In this document: positions 18,101 through 23,688 of the stretch, piece by piece
How the letters are laid out: each line of letters begins with the position of its first letter
Position numbering within the stretch: position 1 is the stretch's first letter
Origin: JADGRA01 sp052143535
GTDB lineage: Bacteria; Myxococcota; Myxococcia; Myxococcales; Myxococcaceae
Direction of reading: 5' to 3'
Length of the DNA: 64,000 nucleotides
NCBI GenBank assembly: GCA_052143535.1
Contig: JBKQSS010000075.1
Coordinates: 66,833-130,832, forward strand
Made by a program: the position numbers and the translations under genes
The notes under the pieces: model-generated
The model's database searches: none
What the model was told of the DNA's origin: nothing
The model's input: only the letters and a program-made list of their open reading frames with translations

Positions 18101-18304
18101 GTCACCGGTGCCGGAGCGGCCGCTCGAAACAGCATCGGCCTGGTGCTGGTCACGGGCATGGCGGTGGGGACCGTCTTCACCCTCTTCTTCGTGCCAGCCA
18201 TCTATCTCCTCATCGCCAAGGACCACCGGGCAGACGAAAGGCTAAGCGACGTGCAGCCTGTCGGCGGGCGCCTGGTGCCCTCCCCAGGGGCAGCCGAGCA
18301 GTAG
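15179..18304 (+). CDS. RND multidrug efflux permease (HAE1 family)
   Basis: 1041 residues, full length for an AcrB/MexF-type proton-driven pump. The N-terminus MRFTDLFIRRPVIAIVVNVI matches the family, with twelve predicted transmembrane helices in two repeats. The proton-relay acidic pair is in GLVVDDAIVVVENVERHISE of TM4. Porter-domain stretches such as GVQRADLLGARTFAMRIWLK and a second-repeat helix GLISKNGILIVQFANQLQEA are present. An SD-like GGGGATGAGG precedes ATG 15179. Substrates cannot be read from sequence. Forms an operon with the adaptor at 13954. Confidence 0.95.
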   Translation: MRFTDLFIRRPVIAIVVNVIIVVAGVQAIRSLNVRQYPRNDNAVVTVTTVYVGASADLVRGFITTPLERVIAAADGIDYLESTSSQGVSIISARLRLNYDATKALAEISSKVDQVRGDLPPEAQVPVLNIESADSQFASAYLSFSSEFLKQNEITDYLVRVVQPRLSAIPGVQRADLLGARTFAMRIWLKPDRMAALDVSPANVRQALASNNYLAAVGQTKGSLVQVNLTTNTDLRSVEEFRRLVIRESGGAVVRLSDVADVVLGAEDYDTNVAFSGQTAVFIGIWALPNANSLDVIKRARAELKLIQKELPEQIKAYLAYDATEYIQSAIDEVVKTLLETLLIVVIVIFLFLGSLRSVLVPVVAIPVSLIGAVFLMQVFGFTINLLTLLAIVLSVGLVVDDAIVVVENVERHISEGMTSLNAALVGARELVTPIIAMTITLAAVYTPIAFQGGLTGSLFREFALTLAGAVTISGVVALTLSPMMSRYLLRPGDDHKGLARLINAGFDKFRELYGRGLNVVLARRGIVYMAWGVLSLLAVLMFQNSVKELAPAEDQGVIFGIVNTPANSTLDQITASTKLVYQAMETIPETRFTFQITFPGNGFWGDGLKPWGDRKRTASQILPELQGKVSAIPGIQTFAVVPPSLPGGGTFPIEFVIASTAEASEVLDFAKKLQEKAATSGKFYFPPILDVKLDQPQSEIIIDREKVAQLGLSLQTVGQDIGAAVGGNFVNRFSIAGRAYKVIPQVLRVDRMNPDQLNDIYVTGPGGGLVKLSSIAKIRDTVTPRSLNRFQQLNAVKISGVAASLEDGLSFLEKEAKTILPQGYAIDYTGESRQLRQEGNKFLPAFSLAVLLIFLVLAAQFNSFRDPFVILAGSVPLALFGSMITTFFKMPNPQIHFFTDGWTTSINIYSQVGLVTLVGLISKNGILIVQFANQLQEAGKTKAEAVKEAAMTRLRPILMTSVATVAGHFPLTLVTGAGAAARNSIGLVLVTGMAVGTVFTLFFVPAIYLLIAKDHRADERLSDVQPVGGRLVPSPGAAEQ

Positions 18305-18368
18305 CCTTCGCTCAAGGCCAACCAGGTGTCACGCTTGGCCCGCCTTGTGCCCATAGCCTTGTGAGCTC

Positions 18369-18383
18369 GGGCCACTTTGGCCC
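18369..18383 (+). terminator. Short hairpin after the RND permease gene
   Basis: GGGCCA-CTT-TGGCCC, 65 bp after the permease stop and 20 bp before the Cys-rich peptide start. It may terminate the efflux transcript or sit in the leader of the peptide-sigma operon. It is not followed by a T run. Confidence 0.4.
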
Positions 18384-18404
18384 GTCTCCTCAAGGAGTGT
18401 TTCG

Positions 18405-18524
18405 GTGAAAAACTGGAAGGCGAAAATGGCGTTTGTCGCGGCTTTGGCGCTGCCCTTGGCTGCATGGGCATCCACCGTCGGCCCCTGTTGCCCATACTGT
18501 CCGCATTGCCCGTTCTGCCCCTAG
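18405..18524 (+). CDS. Secreted 39-residue Cys-rich peptide preceding an ECF sigma factor
   Basis: GTG start with SD AAGGAG at 18392-18397. Residues 1-22 form a textbook signal peptide (basic start, hydrophobic core, Ala-x-Ala-like end near AAWASTVG). The mature part is GPCCPYCPHCPFCP: five cysteines in a repeated C-P-x pattern plus one His, then the stop. A tail of this kind can bind soft metals such as Cu(I) or form thiol crosslinks. It is 34 bp ahead of the ECF sigma gene on the same strand. I know small Cys-rich exported peptides controlled by metal-responsive ECF factors (for example bufferin-type precursors), but this sequence is not one I recognise, and no DUF692-type modifying enzyme is in the window. 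Confidence 0.7.
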   Translation: MKNWKAKMAFVAALALPLAAWASTVGPCCPYCPHCPFCP

Positions 18525-18557
18525 ACGGGCAGCCGCGTACCTAGCCAAATCGACCGG

Positions 18558-19088
18558 GTGGAGCGACACGAGCTTCAGGCAGCGATGGTCCGGCTCGCCA
18601 ACGGCGACCGGAGCATGCTCCGGGGAGTTTTCGACGCGCTCCACCCGGTGGTTCTTCGCTGGTGCCGAAGAATGCTCCGGAACAACGCCGACGCCGAGGA
18701 CGCAGCTCAGGTGGCCCTGGAGAAGCTCTTTTTCAAAGCCTCTGACTTCGAGGTGCGCGGGGATGCGCTCGGGTGGGCCCTGGCCGTTGCGACGGCCGAA
18801 TGCCGGACGCTGGCTCGAAAGAAGTTTCGGCGCCGTGAGACGTCAGATGGCCCGTTGGCCGCAATGACCGTCGACAGCGAGGCGGAGCAACTCGTGGCGC
18901 GCGAACAGCTGAGAGCTGCACTGCTCGAGGTGCTGGGTACGTTGAAACCGGAGGACGTGCAGGTGCTGCTGGCGTGGATTGAGGTTGAGCCGAGGCCGTC
19001 GGTGCCCGGGCCGACGTTTCGCAAGCGGCTCGAGCGGGCTGCCCACCGTCTCAAAGTGGCCTGGAGGGCGCGGTATGGACTCGACTGA
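18558..19088 (+). CDS. ECF sigma factor
   Basis: 176 residues. Region 2 is visible as LHPVVLRWCRRMLRNNADAE then DAAQVALEKLFFKA, the DAEDxxQ core of sigma-70 region 2; the C-terminal part (residues 120-175) carries a weak region 4 helix-turn-helix, GPTFRKRLERAAHRLKVAWR. The region 4 recognition helix is shorter than usual. GTG start, 34 bp after the Cys-rich peptide; its last 14 bases overlap the start of the membrane protein downstream. The arrangement implies a sigma/anti-sigma pair. Confidence 0.85.
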   Translation: MERHELQAAMVRLANGDRSMLRGVFDALHPVVLRWCRRMLRNNADAEDAAQVALEKLFFKASDFEVRGDALGWALAVATAECRTLARKKFRRRETSDGPLAAMTVDSEAEQLVAREQLRAALLEVLGTLKPEDVQVLLAWIEVEPRPSVPGPTFRKRLERAAHRLKVAWRARYGLD

Positions 19089-19617
19089 ACTGCTTCAGCG
19101 GGTGCGCTGGAGCTACGAGTTGGGCCGGTTGCGCGTGGCCCTGCCGGGCGTCGCCTTGGCTGCTGCACTCGTCGCCTACGCCATGAGCAGGCCCCACCCG
19201 GGCTCAGCGCCGGTCTTGGGTGGCCTTCTTCTCCTGGTGACGCTTTTCGCAGGCCTGTGGCGTCGCGTGAGCGCCCGCGCGGTCCTCCCCGGCCTCGGGG
19301 CAGGTCTCGTGCCCTTTCTGGTGCCCGCTCTGGCCATGCGGGCCGGGATGGGGTGCGGGCTCCGGGACTGCACGACGCTGTGTCTGGTGAGCTGTTTGGC
19401 CGGTGGGCTTGGGGCTGGTGCGCTGATTGTCTGGAGGAGCACCGCGCTGGTGGAGGGCCGCCGGCTGTTTCTCGGAGTGTCGGGCAGCGTTGCGACGCTG
19501 GCTGGCGCGCTCGGGTGCGCTGACTTTGGCGCCATCGGACTATTGCTTCTTCTGGGAGGTTGCGCGGTCGTCCTCAGTCCCGCTTGGGCCCTGAGCCGAA
19601 GAACGGCCGCGGCTTAG
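19075..19617 (+). CDS. Polytopic membrane protein with clustered cysteines, probable anti-sigma factor
   Basis: 180 residues, ATG 19075 inside the end of the ECF gene. A short soluble N-terminus (MDSTELLQRVRWSYELGRLR) is followed by about six hydrophobic segments. Between them is GMGCGLRDCTTLCLVSC, four cysteines in fourteen residues, with further Cys at GCADFG and GGCAV. This topology and size resemble NrsF/DUF1109-type anti-sigma factors, which hold ECF factors at the membrane and sense metals through membrane-proximal cysteines. I infer the role from position and shape; sequence identity to NrsF is not demonstrated. Confidence 0.65.
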   Translation: MDSTELLQRVRWSYELGRLRVALPGVALAAALVAYAMSRPHPGSAPVLGGLLLLVTLFAGLWRRVSARAVLPGLGAGLVPFLVPALAMRAGMGCGLRDCTTLCLVSCLAGGLGAGALIVWRSTALVEGRRLFLGVSGSVATLAGALGCADFGAIGLLLLLGGCAVVLSPAWALSRRTAAA

Positions 19618-19652
19618 CAGCGCTCGTCAGCACCCCTGGGGTGCGTGGTGCT

Positions 19653-20609
19653 TTAGTCGTCGTAACGGATGTCGCCGGCTCCCTCGACGTCATAGCCGGC
19701 GATGGCCCCCACCTCGGAGCGAAAGGCTGAGCCCTGCGCCACCTCGCACACCCGGATGACCCGGGCGTCACCGAGGTCGCGTGCCTTGACAATCAGGCCG
19801 TAGGACTCGGTGGCGAGGTGATGAAAGACGAGGCCGCTGCGCGTCCCCCACGCCCTCGTCGCCAGGCCCACCTCGGCACGACCAGAGATGACCGCCAGGA
19901 CGACCTCGAGGTGCGAGGAGAGCAGCAGGGCGCCCCGGTGGATGCGTTCCGGGTCGAGCATTGCAGTGCGAAGTGCTTCATCCAGGTGAGAGCGGATGCC
20001 GGCCGAGGGAGGCCGCGACGCCAGACTGCGAGTCGCGAGGTCCTCTATGCGTCCCTTCGCTCCGGGCTTGGTCAGCAGGCCAATCTCACGGTTGACGAGG
20101 TGGATTCTCGCCACTCGCTCGCCGTCCAGATGAGTCGGAAAGCCGCCGGCGTGGGCTCCAGCGGCGAGGACTGCGCCGCGGCCCAGCAAACCCAAGCCGG
20201 ACTCCCGGTCGGCTTGGACGAAGCCGAGGAACGGCGGCCCCCGCTCCGAGCTGAGCCGCAGCAATGTCATCAGTGCCACGTCGCCGTTGCCGGCGACCAG
20301 CGCGGGGGCGGCGCCCGCTGCGAGCGGACGCGGCGCTTGGCCGTCGGCGAGCGGCGCCGCGCCACCGGACCAGACGAGCACGTCCCGCTGGTCAAACCGC
20401 CATTCGGAGCCCACCCGCCGAGCAGGAAGGCCTTTCCGCAATAGCCGGTAGACGTGCTTGGGGTGGACCCGCAGCAGCTCGGCGACTTCCGCCGTCGTCA
20501 ACAGCGCCGAGGCGGCCGCTGGGCTCTCTCCTTGGGGGTGGGTTGGTGCCACCGGGTGGGCCCGAGGCCCAGTCCGCAGTCGGCCTCCCTTTAAGGAACT
20601 AGAAGACAC
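19653..20609 (-). CDS. HTH regulator fused to a periplasmic-binding-protein-like domain
   Basis: 318 residues. The N-terminal excisionase/MerR-like HTH is TTAEVAELLRVHPKHVYRLL with RRVGSEWRFDQRDV (about 38-75). The rest is a PBP-superfamily effector domain: ALVAGNGDVALMTLLRLSSE, GLLGRGAVLAAGAHAGGFPT, LASRPPSAGIRSHLDEALR and EVVLAVISGRAEVGLATRAW. Such one-component proteins commonly sense molybdate, tungstate or related oxyanions. GTG start with AAGGGG upstream. It is divergent from a barrel-TOBE-molybdopterin gene set, with tandem repeats in the intergenic region, and probably controls it and perhaps the formate dehydrogenase. Confidence 0.8.
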   Translation of the reverse strand: MSSSSLKGGRLRTGPRAHPVAPTHPQGESPAAASALLTTAEVAELLRVHPKHVYRLLRKGLPARRVGSEWRFDQRDVLVWSGGAAPLADGQAPRPLAAGAAPALVAGNGDVALMTLLRLSSERGPPFLGFVQADRESGLGLLGRGAVLAAGAHAGGFPTHLDGERVARIHLVNREIGLLTKPGAKGRIEDLATRSLASRPPSAGIRSHLDEALRTAMLDPERIHRGALLLSSHLEVVLAVISGRAEVGLATRAWGTRSGLVFHHLATESYGLIVKARDLGDARVIRVCEVAQGSAFRSEVGAIAGYDVEGAGDIRYDD

Positions 20610-20612
20610 ATA

Positions 20613-20645
20613 AACCCCTTTTAGGGTGCAATGCAGGGTGCTATG
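20613..20645. promoter_or_regulatory. Tandem repeat operator between the HTH-PBP regulator and the barrel gene
   Basis: GGGTGCAATG (20624-20633) and GGGTGCTATG (20636-20645) repeat with one mismatch at a 12-bp period, about one helical turn. Upstream, ACCCCTTTTAGGGT (20614-20627) is a small inverted repeat overlapping the first copy. The position, just ahead of the regulator GTG and the divergent gene, is that expected of an autoregulated operator. Confidence 0.55.
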
Positions 20646-20730
20646 AGGAACTTAAGTCATCGGAACACGCTCGGCAGCCTTCCAAGGCCCCCGCGTGTGC
20701 CCCGGCAACCGTCTTTTTGGGGAGGGGATA

Positions 20731-21717
20731 ATGCCATTTGCGCCAGGGATTCTGGTTCGCTCGGTCGTGGTTTTTGTCCTGATGCTGACCTGGGGGGCCT
20801 CGGCCCAGGACTCGACGCCAGCTGTCAACGACGCAACTCCGACTGTGCCGCCCGCAGCGCTCGGGATGTCCTATGCCAGCGCGTACCAGGCGTGCCGGAC
20901 GGGGTGCGATGCGCACCGCGAGCTGTCGGACCTCACTCCGCTCAACTTCTTTACTGAGGGGTGGGACGAGGCGTGGGCCCACCGTCACGGTGACACTCCC
21001 GACATGTCGCTGCTTCGGGTCACTACCAACTTCCTCGAGCGAGAATTCCGGCTCGATTACGTCTTCACTGCCGTCAACAACAACGCCAAGGAGCAGGACA
21101 CGCAAGTGGGGGATGGGCTCATCGCCTATGGCATCAACCGCCGTCTGATGGTGGAGGTCGTCGGCAGCTACCAATGGAACGTGCCCCCGAGCGGGTACCC
21201 CACCGAAAACGGCGCTGCCGTTGGCGCGGTGCTGCGCTTCCAACTGGTGGACACCCCGACCGGCTCCTATGCCTTCCAATACCGTCTCAACACTCCGAAC
21301 AAGGGGCTCGGCCAGACGACGACCGGGATGCAGTACGCGTTGGCGGGTTGGCAGAACGTCACCGCTTGGATTCCAGGGCTCACCCGCTTTGGGCTCTACT
21401 ACTCCTTCCAGTACGAGAACCTGGTCGGTCCGCACAAGGCCACGCAGACCCTCAATGACTTCACCTACGTCATTTCGTTCGCCAGGACCTGGACCCCAGC
21501 CAACATGCCGGTCATCGGGGATTTCACGACCTTCCTCGAATTTGCCGGGGTGACCAATCTCGACGGCTCGGCAGCAGGCACCACCATCAGCATCACCCCG
21601 GGCATCCGCTTCTGGTTTGCGCGCAACAACTCAATCACCTTCGGCATAGACTTCCCATTGACCACAAATCCGGCGTACTCCGTCGTCTACCGATTGAATT
21701 ACATCCTCAATTTCTAG
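20731..21717 (+). CDS. Exported outer-membrane beta-barrel-like protein
   Basis: 328 residues. Start ATG 20731 with SD GGGAGGGG. Signal peptide IPxx-type: FAPGILVRSVVVFVLMLTWG followed by ASAQ cleavage. After a Cys-containing stretch (ACRTGCDAHRELSDL) the sequence alternates in short amphipathic strands (VVGSYQWNV, AVGAVLRFQLV, SYAFQYRLN, FGLYYSFQYENL, FTYVISFARTW) and ends with YSVVYRLNYILNF, an aromatic C-terminal residue suited to BAM insertion. Perhaps a porin-like or oxyanion-related barrel, given its place next to a TOBE protein. No specific family assigned. Confidence 0.7.
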   Translation: MPFAPGILVRSVVVFVLMLTWGASAQDSTPAVNDATPTVPPAALGMSYASAYQACRTGCDAHRELSDLTPLNFFTEGWDEAWAHRHGDTPDMSLLRVTTNFLEREFRLDYVFTAVNNNAKEQDTQVGDGLIAYGINRRLMVEVVGSYQWNVPPSGYPTENGAAVGAVLRFQLVDTPTGSYAFQYRLNTPNKGLGQTTTGMQYALAGWQNVTAWIPGLTRFGLYYSFQYENLVGPHKATQTLNDFTYVISFARTWTPANMPVIGDFTTFLEFAGVTNLDGSAAGTTISITPGIRFWFARNNSITFGIDFPLTTNPAYSVVYRLNYILNF

Positions 21718-21766
21718 CTTCGTCCCGGCTCAGCGAGTCGCAGTCGATGCTGAACGGAGGCCGCGA

Positions 21767-21970
21767 ATGCAGCTCAGCGCACGCAACCAGCTCAAGGGCA
21801 AGGTGAAATCCGTGAAGACCGACGGGTTGACGGCCGAGGTCACCGTGGAAGTCGGGGGCAATGAGTTGGTCTCGACCATCACCAAGGCCTCTGCGGACCA
21901 CCTCGGTCTCAAAGCTGGGGACACGGTGACGGTCTTCATCAAAGCCAGCGAGGTGCTGGTTGGGAAGTAG
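21767..21970 (+). CDS. mop: TOBE-domain molybdenum-pterin-binding protein (Mop-like)
   Basis: 67 residues forming a single TOBE/molbindin domain: QLSARNQLKGKVKSVKTDGL, then TAEVTVEVGGNELVSTITK, ADHLGLKAGDTVTVFIKASE and VLV. The order matches Mop proteins, which bind molybdate or tungstate as a hexamer and buffer the intracellular pool. SD CGGAGG before ATG. Its stop overlaps the next gene's TTG start. In line with the divergent PBP-type regulator, it marks this cluster as molybdate or tungstate related. Confidence 0.9.
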   Translation: MQLSARNQLKGKVKSVKTDGLTAEVTVEVGGNELVSTITKASADHLGLKAGDTVTVFIKASEVLVGK

Positions 21971-22493
21971 GAAGCACGGCGTCCCGCGGGCCCTGCTGCT
22001 GGTCCTCGGGCTAGTGCCCTGCCTCACGGTTGCGCTCGAAGCAGCGCCCAAGCCCTCGGTGCGTGTCGACGGGTCCCTTCCCCAGTCCGGCACTCTCGGA
22101 CAGAGCGAACTGGAGAAACTCGGTGCCTCGACGATGACGTGGACCAGCCATGGGGAGACCCATCAGGTGAAGGGCGTCCGCGTGGACAAGGTGCTAACTC
22201 ACTTCGGCTTCACCCCAGGACCGATGGGGAAAGACGTCCCGGTCGCCCAGAAGGTGAAGGGCTTCCGCCAGGTACTGGTGGCCACTGCCCGGGATGGCTT
22301 CCAGGCAGTCTTCAGCTGCGCCGAAGTGACTGAGGGGATGGGCCCGACGGTGGCTCTGGTTGTCTGGGAAGTCGACGGTAAGGTTCTCGGGCCCGACGTC
22401 GGACCTCTGCGTATGGTGGTGGTGACTGACGCCTTGCCCGCCAGGTCTCTGCGCCAACTGGAAACTCTCCACGTCGGCGACGGCCCGGGGTGA
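21960..22493 (+). CDS. Exported molybdopterin-oxidoreductase-like (SUOX-fold) protein
   Basis: 177 residues with a signal peptide (KHGVPRALLLVLGLVPCLTV followed by ALEAAP). The mature part shows LGQSELEKLGASTMTWTSHG, KGVRVDKVLTHFGF, ARDGFQAVFSCAEVTEGMGP and VVWEVDGKVLGPDVGPLRMV, the layout of the small molybdopterin-binding-domain proteins near the sulfite oxidase superfamily. It is shorter than a catalytic SUOX subunit and lacks a clear cofactor Cys beyond FSCAEV, so it may be a bare fold rather than an enzyme. TTG start overlapping the TOBE gene stop: tight co-translation. Confidence 0.7.
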   Translation: MGSRKHGVPRALLLVLGLVPCLTVALEAAPKPSVRVDGSLPQSGTLGQSELEKLGASTMTWTSHGETHQVKGVRVDKVLTHFGFTPGPMGKDVPVAQKVKGFRQVLVATARDGFQAVFSCAEVTEGMGPTVALVVWEVDGKVLGPDVGPLRMVVVTDALPARSLRQLETLHVGDGPG

Positions 22494-22667
22494 AGTCCGG
22501 GGAGCCCCGCCCAGGTCCAGCCCATCCGCCGTTCCTCGACGCCCGGCCGCCAATTTGACGGCCTCTGCACGCTGAGGCTTGGGCTCCCGAGAGCTTGCGT
22601 CCCATCGACCCGGGCGGGGCTTCCGCGTTAGGAAAGGCGCTCACCCAGGAAGAGCCCCCGGTACTCC

Positions 22668-23330
22668 ATGCCCCACGCCAGTCACCTGCTCATCGTTCTC
22701 CTCGCCGCGGCCCTCGCCGACGGCGGCGCCACTGCCCCGGCGAGTGGCGAGCGCCAAGCCGTCATTCCCCTAGAGAGCTTCAAGGTCTTCACGCAGGACT
22801 CCGGGCCGGTCAACTACTACGAGGTGGTGACCGACGAGGGCACGCGGATGATTCGCGGCCTGTACAAGCCGCCTCTCGGCAACGTGGTCCTCTTTGCCGA
22901 AACCCCTCAGAAGGCCTGGCACGACGTCAAGCAGGTGAGCTGGCGCTGGCGCGTGCACGCGCTCCCCAAGGACGCCAACGACTGCGGGCCGGGCTTCTCC
23001 GACAACGCCGCCTCCGTCTTTCTCGCCTTCAAGGCGGGTCTCAAATTCATGGTCCTCAAATACGCGTGGAGCACCATGGGGACGCCGGGGACCTCGTGTC
23101 AGTCGCAACGCGGCTGGTTCTTCGACCGGGACACCATCCTGGTCAGAACGGGCGGACCCCTCCACGTCTGGGAAACGGTCGAAGTAAACCCCAGAGCCGA
23201 ATTCGCGAAGCATTACGGAGTGAAGCTCGAAGACGTCCCGGACTTCGTCGGCCTGGGCCTGATGACGGACGGGGACAACTCCCAGTCACCGGCCGAAGGG
23301 GACTACGCGGACTTCGTCGTTCGCTGGTAG
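22668..23330 (+). CDS. Exported DUF3047 protein
   Basis: 220 residues with a signal peptide (LLIVLLAAALADGGATAP). Characteristic blocks are SWRWRVHALPKDAND, NAASVFLAFKAG, LKYAWSTMGTPGTSCQSQRG and PDFVGLGLMTDGDNSQSPAE followed by GDYADFVV, as in DUF3047. The family is periplasmic with a jelly-roll-like fold and unknown function, and is often near other envelope genes. It stands 174 bp after the molybdopterin-like gene and is probably an independent transcript. Confidence 0.85.
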   Translation: MPHASHLLIVLLAAALADGGATAPASGERQAVIPLESFKVFTQDSGPVNYYEVVTDEGTRMIRGLYKPPLGNVVLFAETPQKAWHDVKQVSWRWRVHALPKDANDCGPGFSDNAASVFLAFKAGLKFMVLKYAWSTMGTPGTSCQSQRGWFFDRDTILVRTGGPLHVWETVEVNPRAEFAKHYGVKLEDVPDFVGLGLMTDGDNSQSPAEGDYADFVVRW

Positions 23331-23688
23331 GAGCTGTCGACGCCTGGTGCAAACCTGTGGCGTTGTTCCAGAAGCCACGAAAGAGGCCACCAGTCCCGCA
23401 CCCGCCTCTTGCGGGTCAGTGGCGACCCGCGAGTGCCGGTTTTGTGAGGCCACAGTTGCGCTGGGAAAATGAACGGGTCCGGTAGTTTTCGGCTTTTGTC
23501 AGGAGTTAACGGACGTTCTCCCGCGTTTCGTCATCAACTCTCCGCTCCGAATCCTCCCGGAGGCGCTATGGACACGGCGCTTTGCTGTCGGGGCGCGCGC
23601 AGAACTGATGAAAGCTCGGCTCCGAATGCGGTAGGAGATTGGCGCCAGCCGCCTCCATCGGGCTGTGTCGTTTTGAAGAGGTTGCTCA
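23331..23688. other. Intergenic stretch with a possible terminator
   Basis: Between DUF3047 and the FN3 lipoprotein. Contains GCGGGTC-AGTGGC-GACCCGC at 23411-23430 followed by CGGTTTTG (23437-23444), a plausible terminator for the DUF3047 gene. The rest shows no credible gene; promoter elements for the FN3 protein should lie in the last 150 bases. Confidence 0.4.
23411..23444 (+). terminator. Candidate terminator downstream of DUF3047
   Basis: Seven perfect pairs (GCGGGTC/GACCCGC) with a six-base loop; a short TTTT follows after a ten-base gap. About 80 bp after the DUF3047 stop. Confidence 0.35.
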
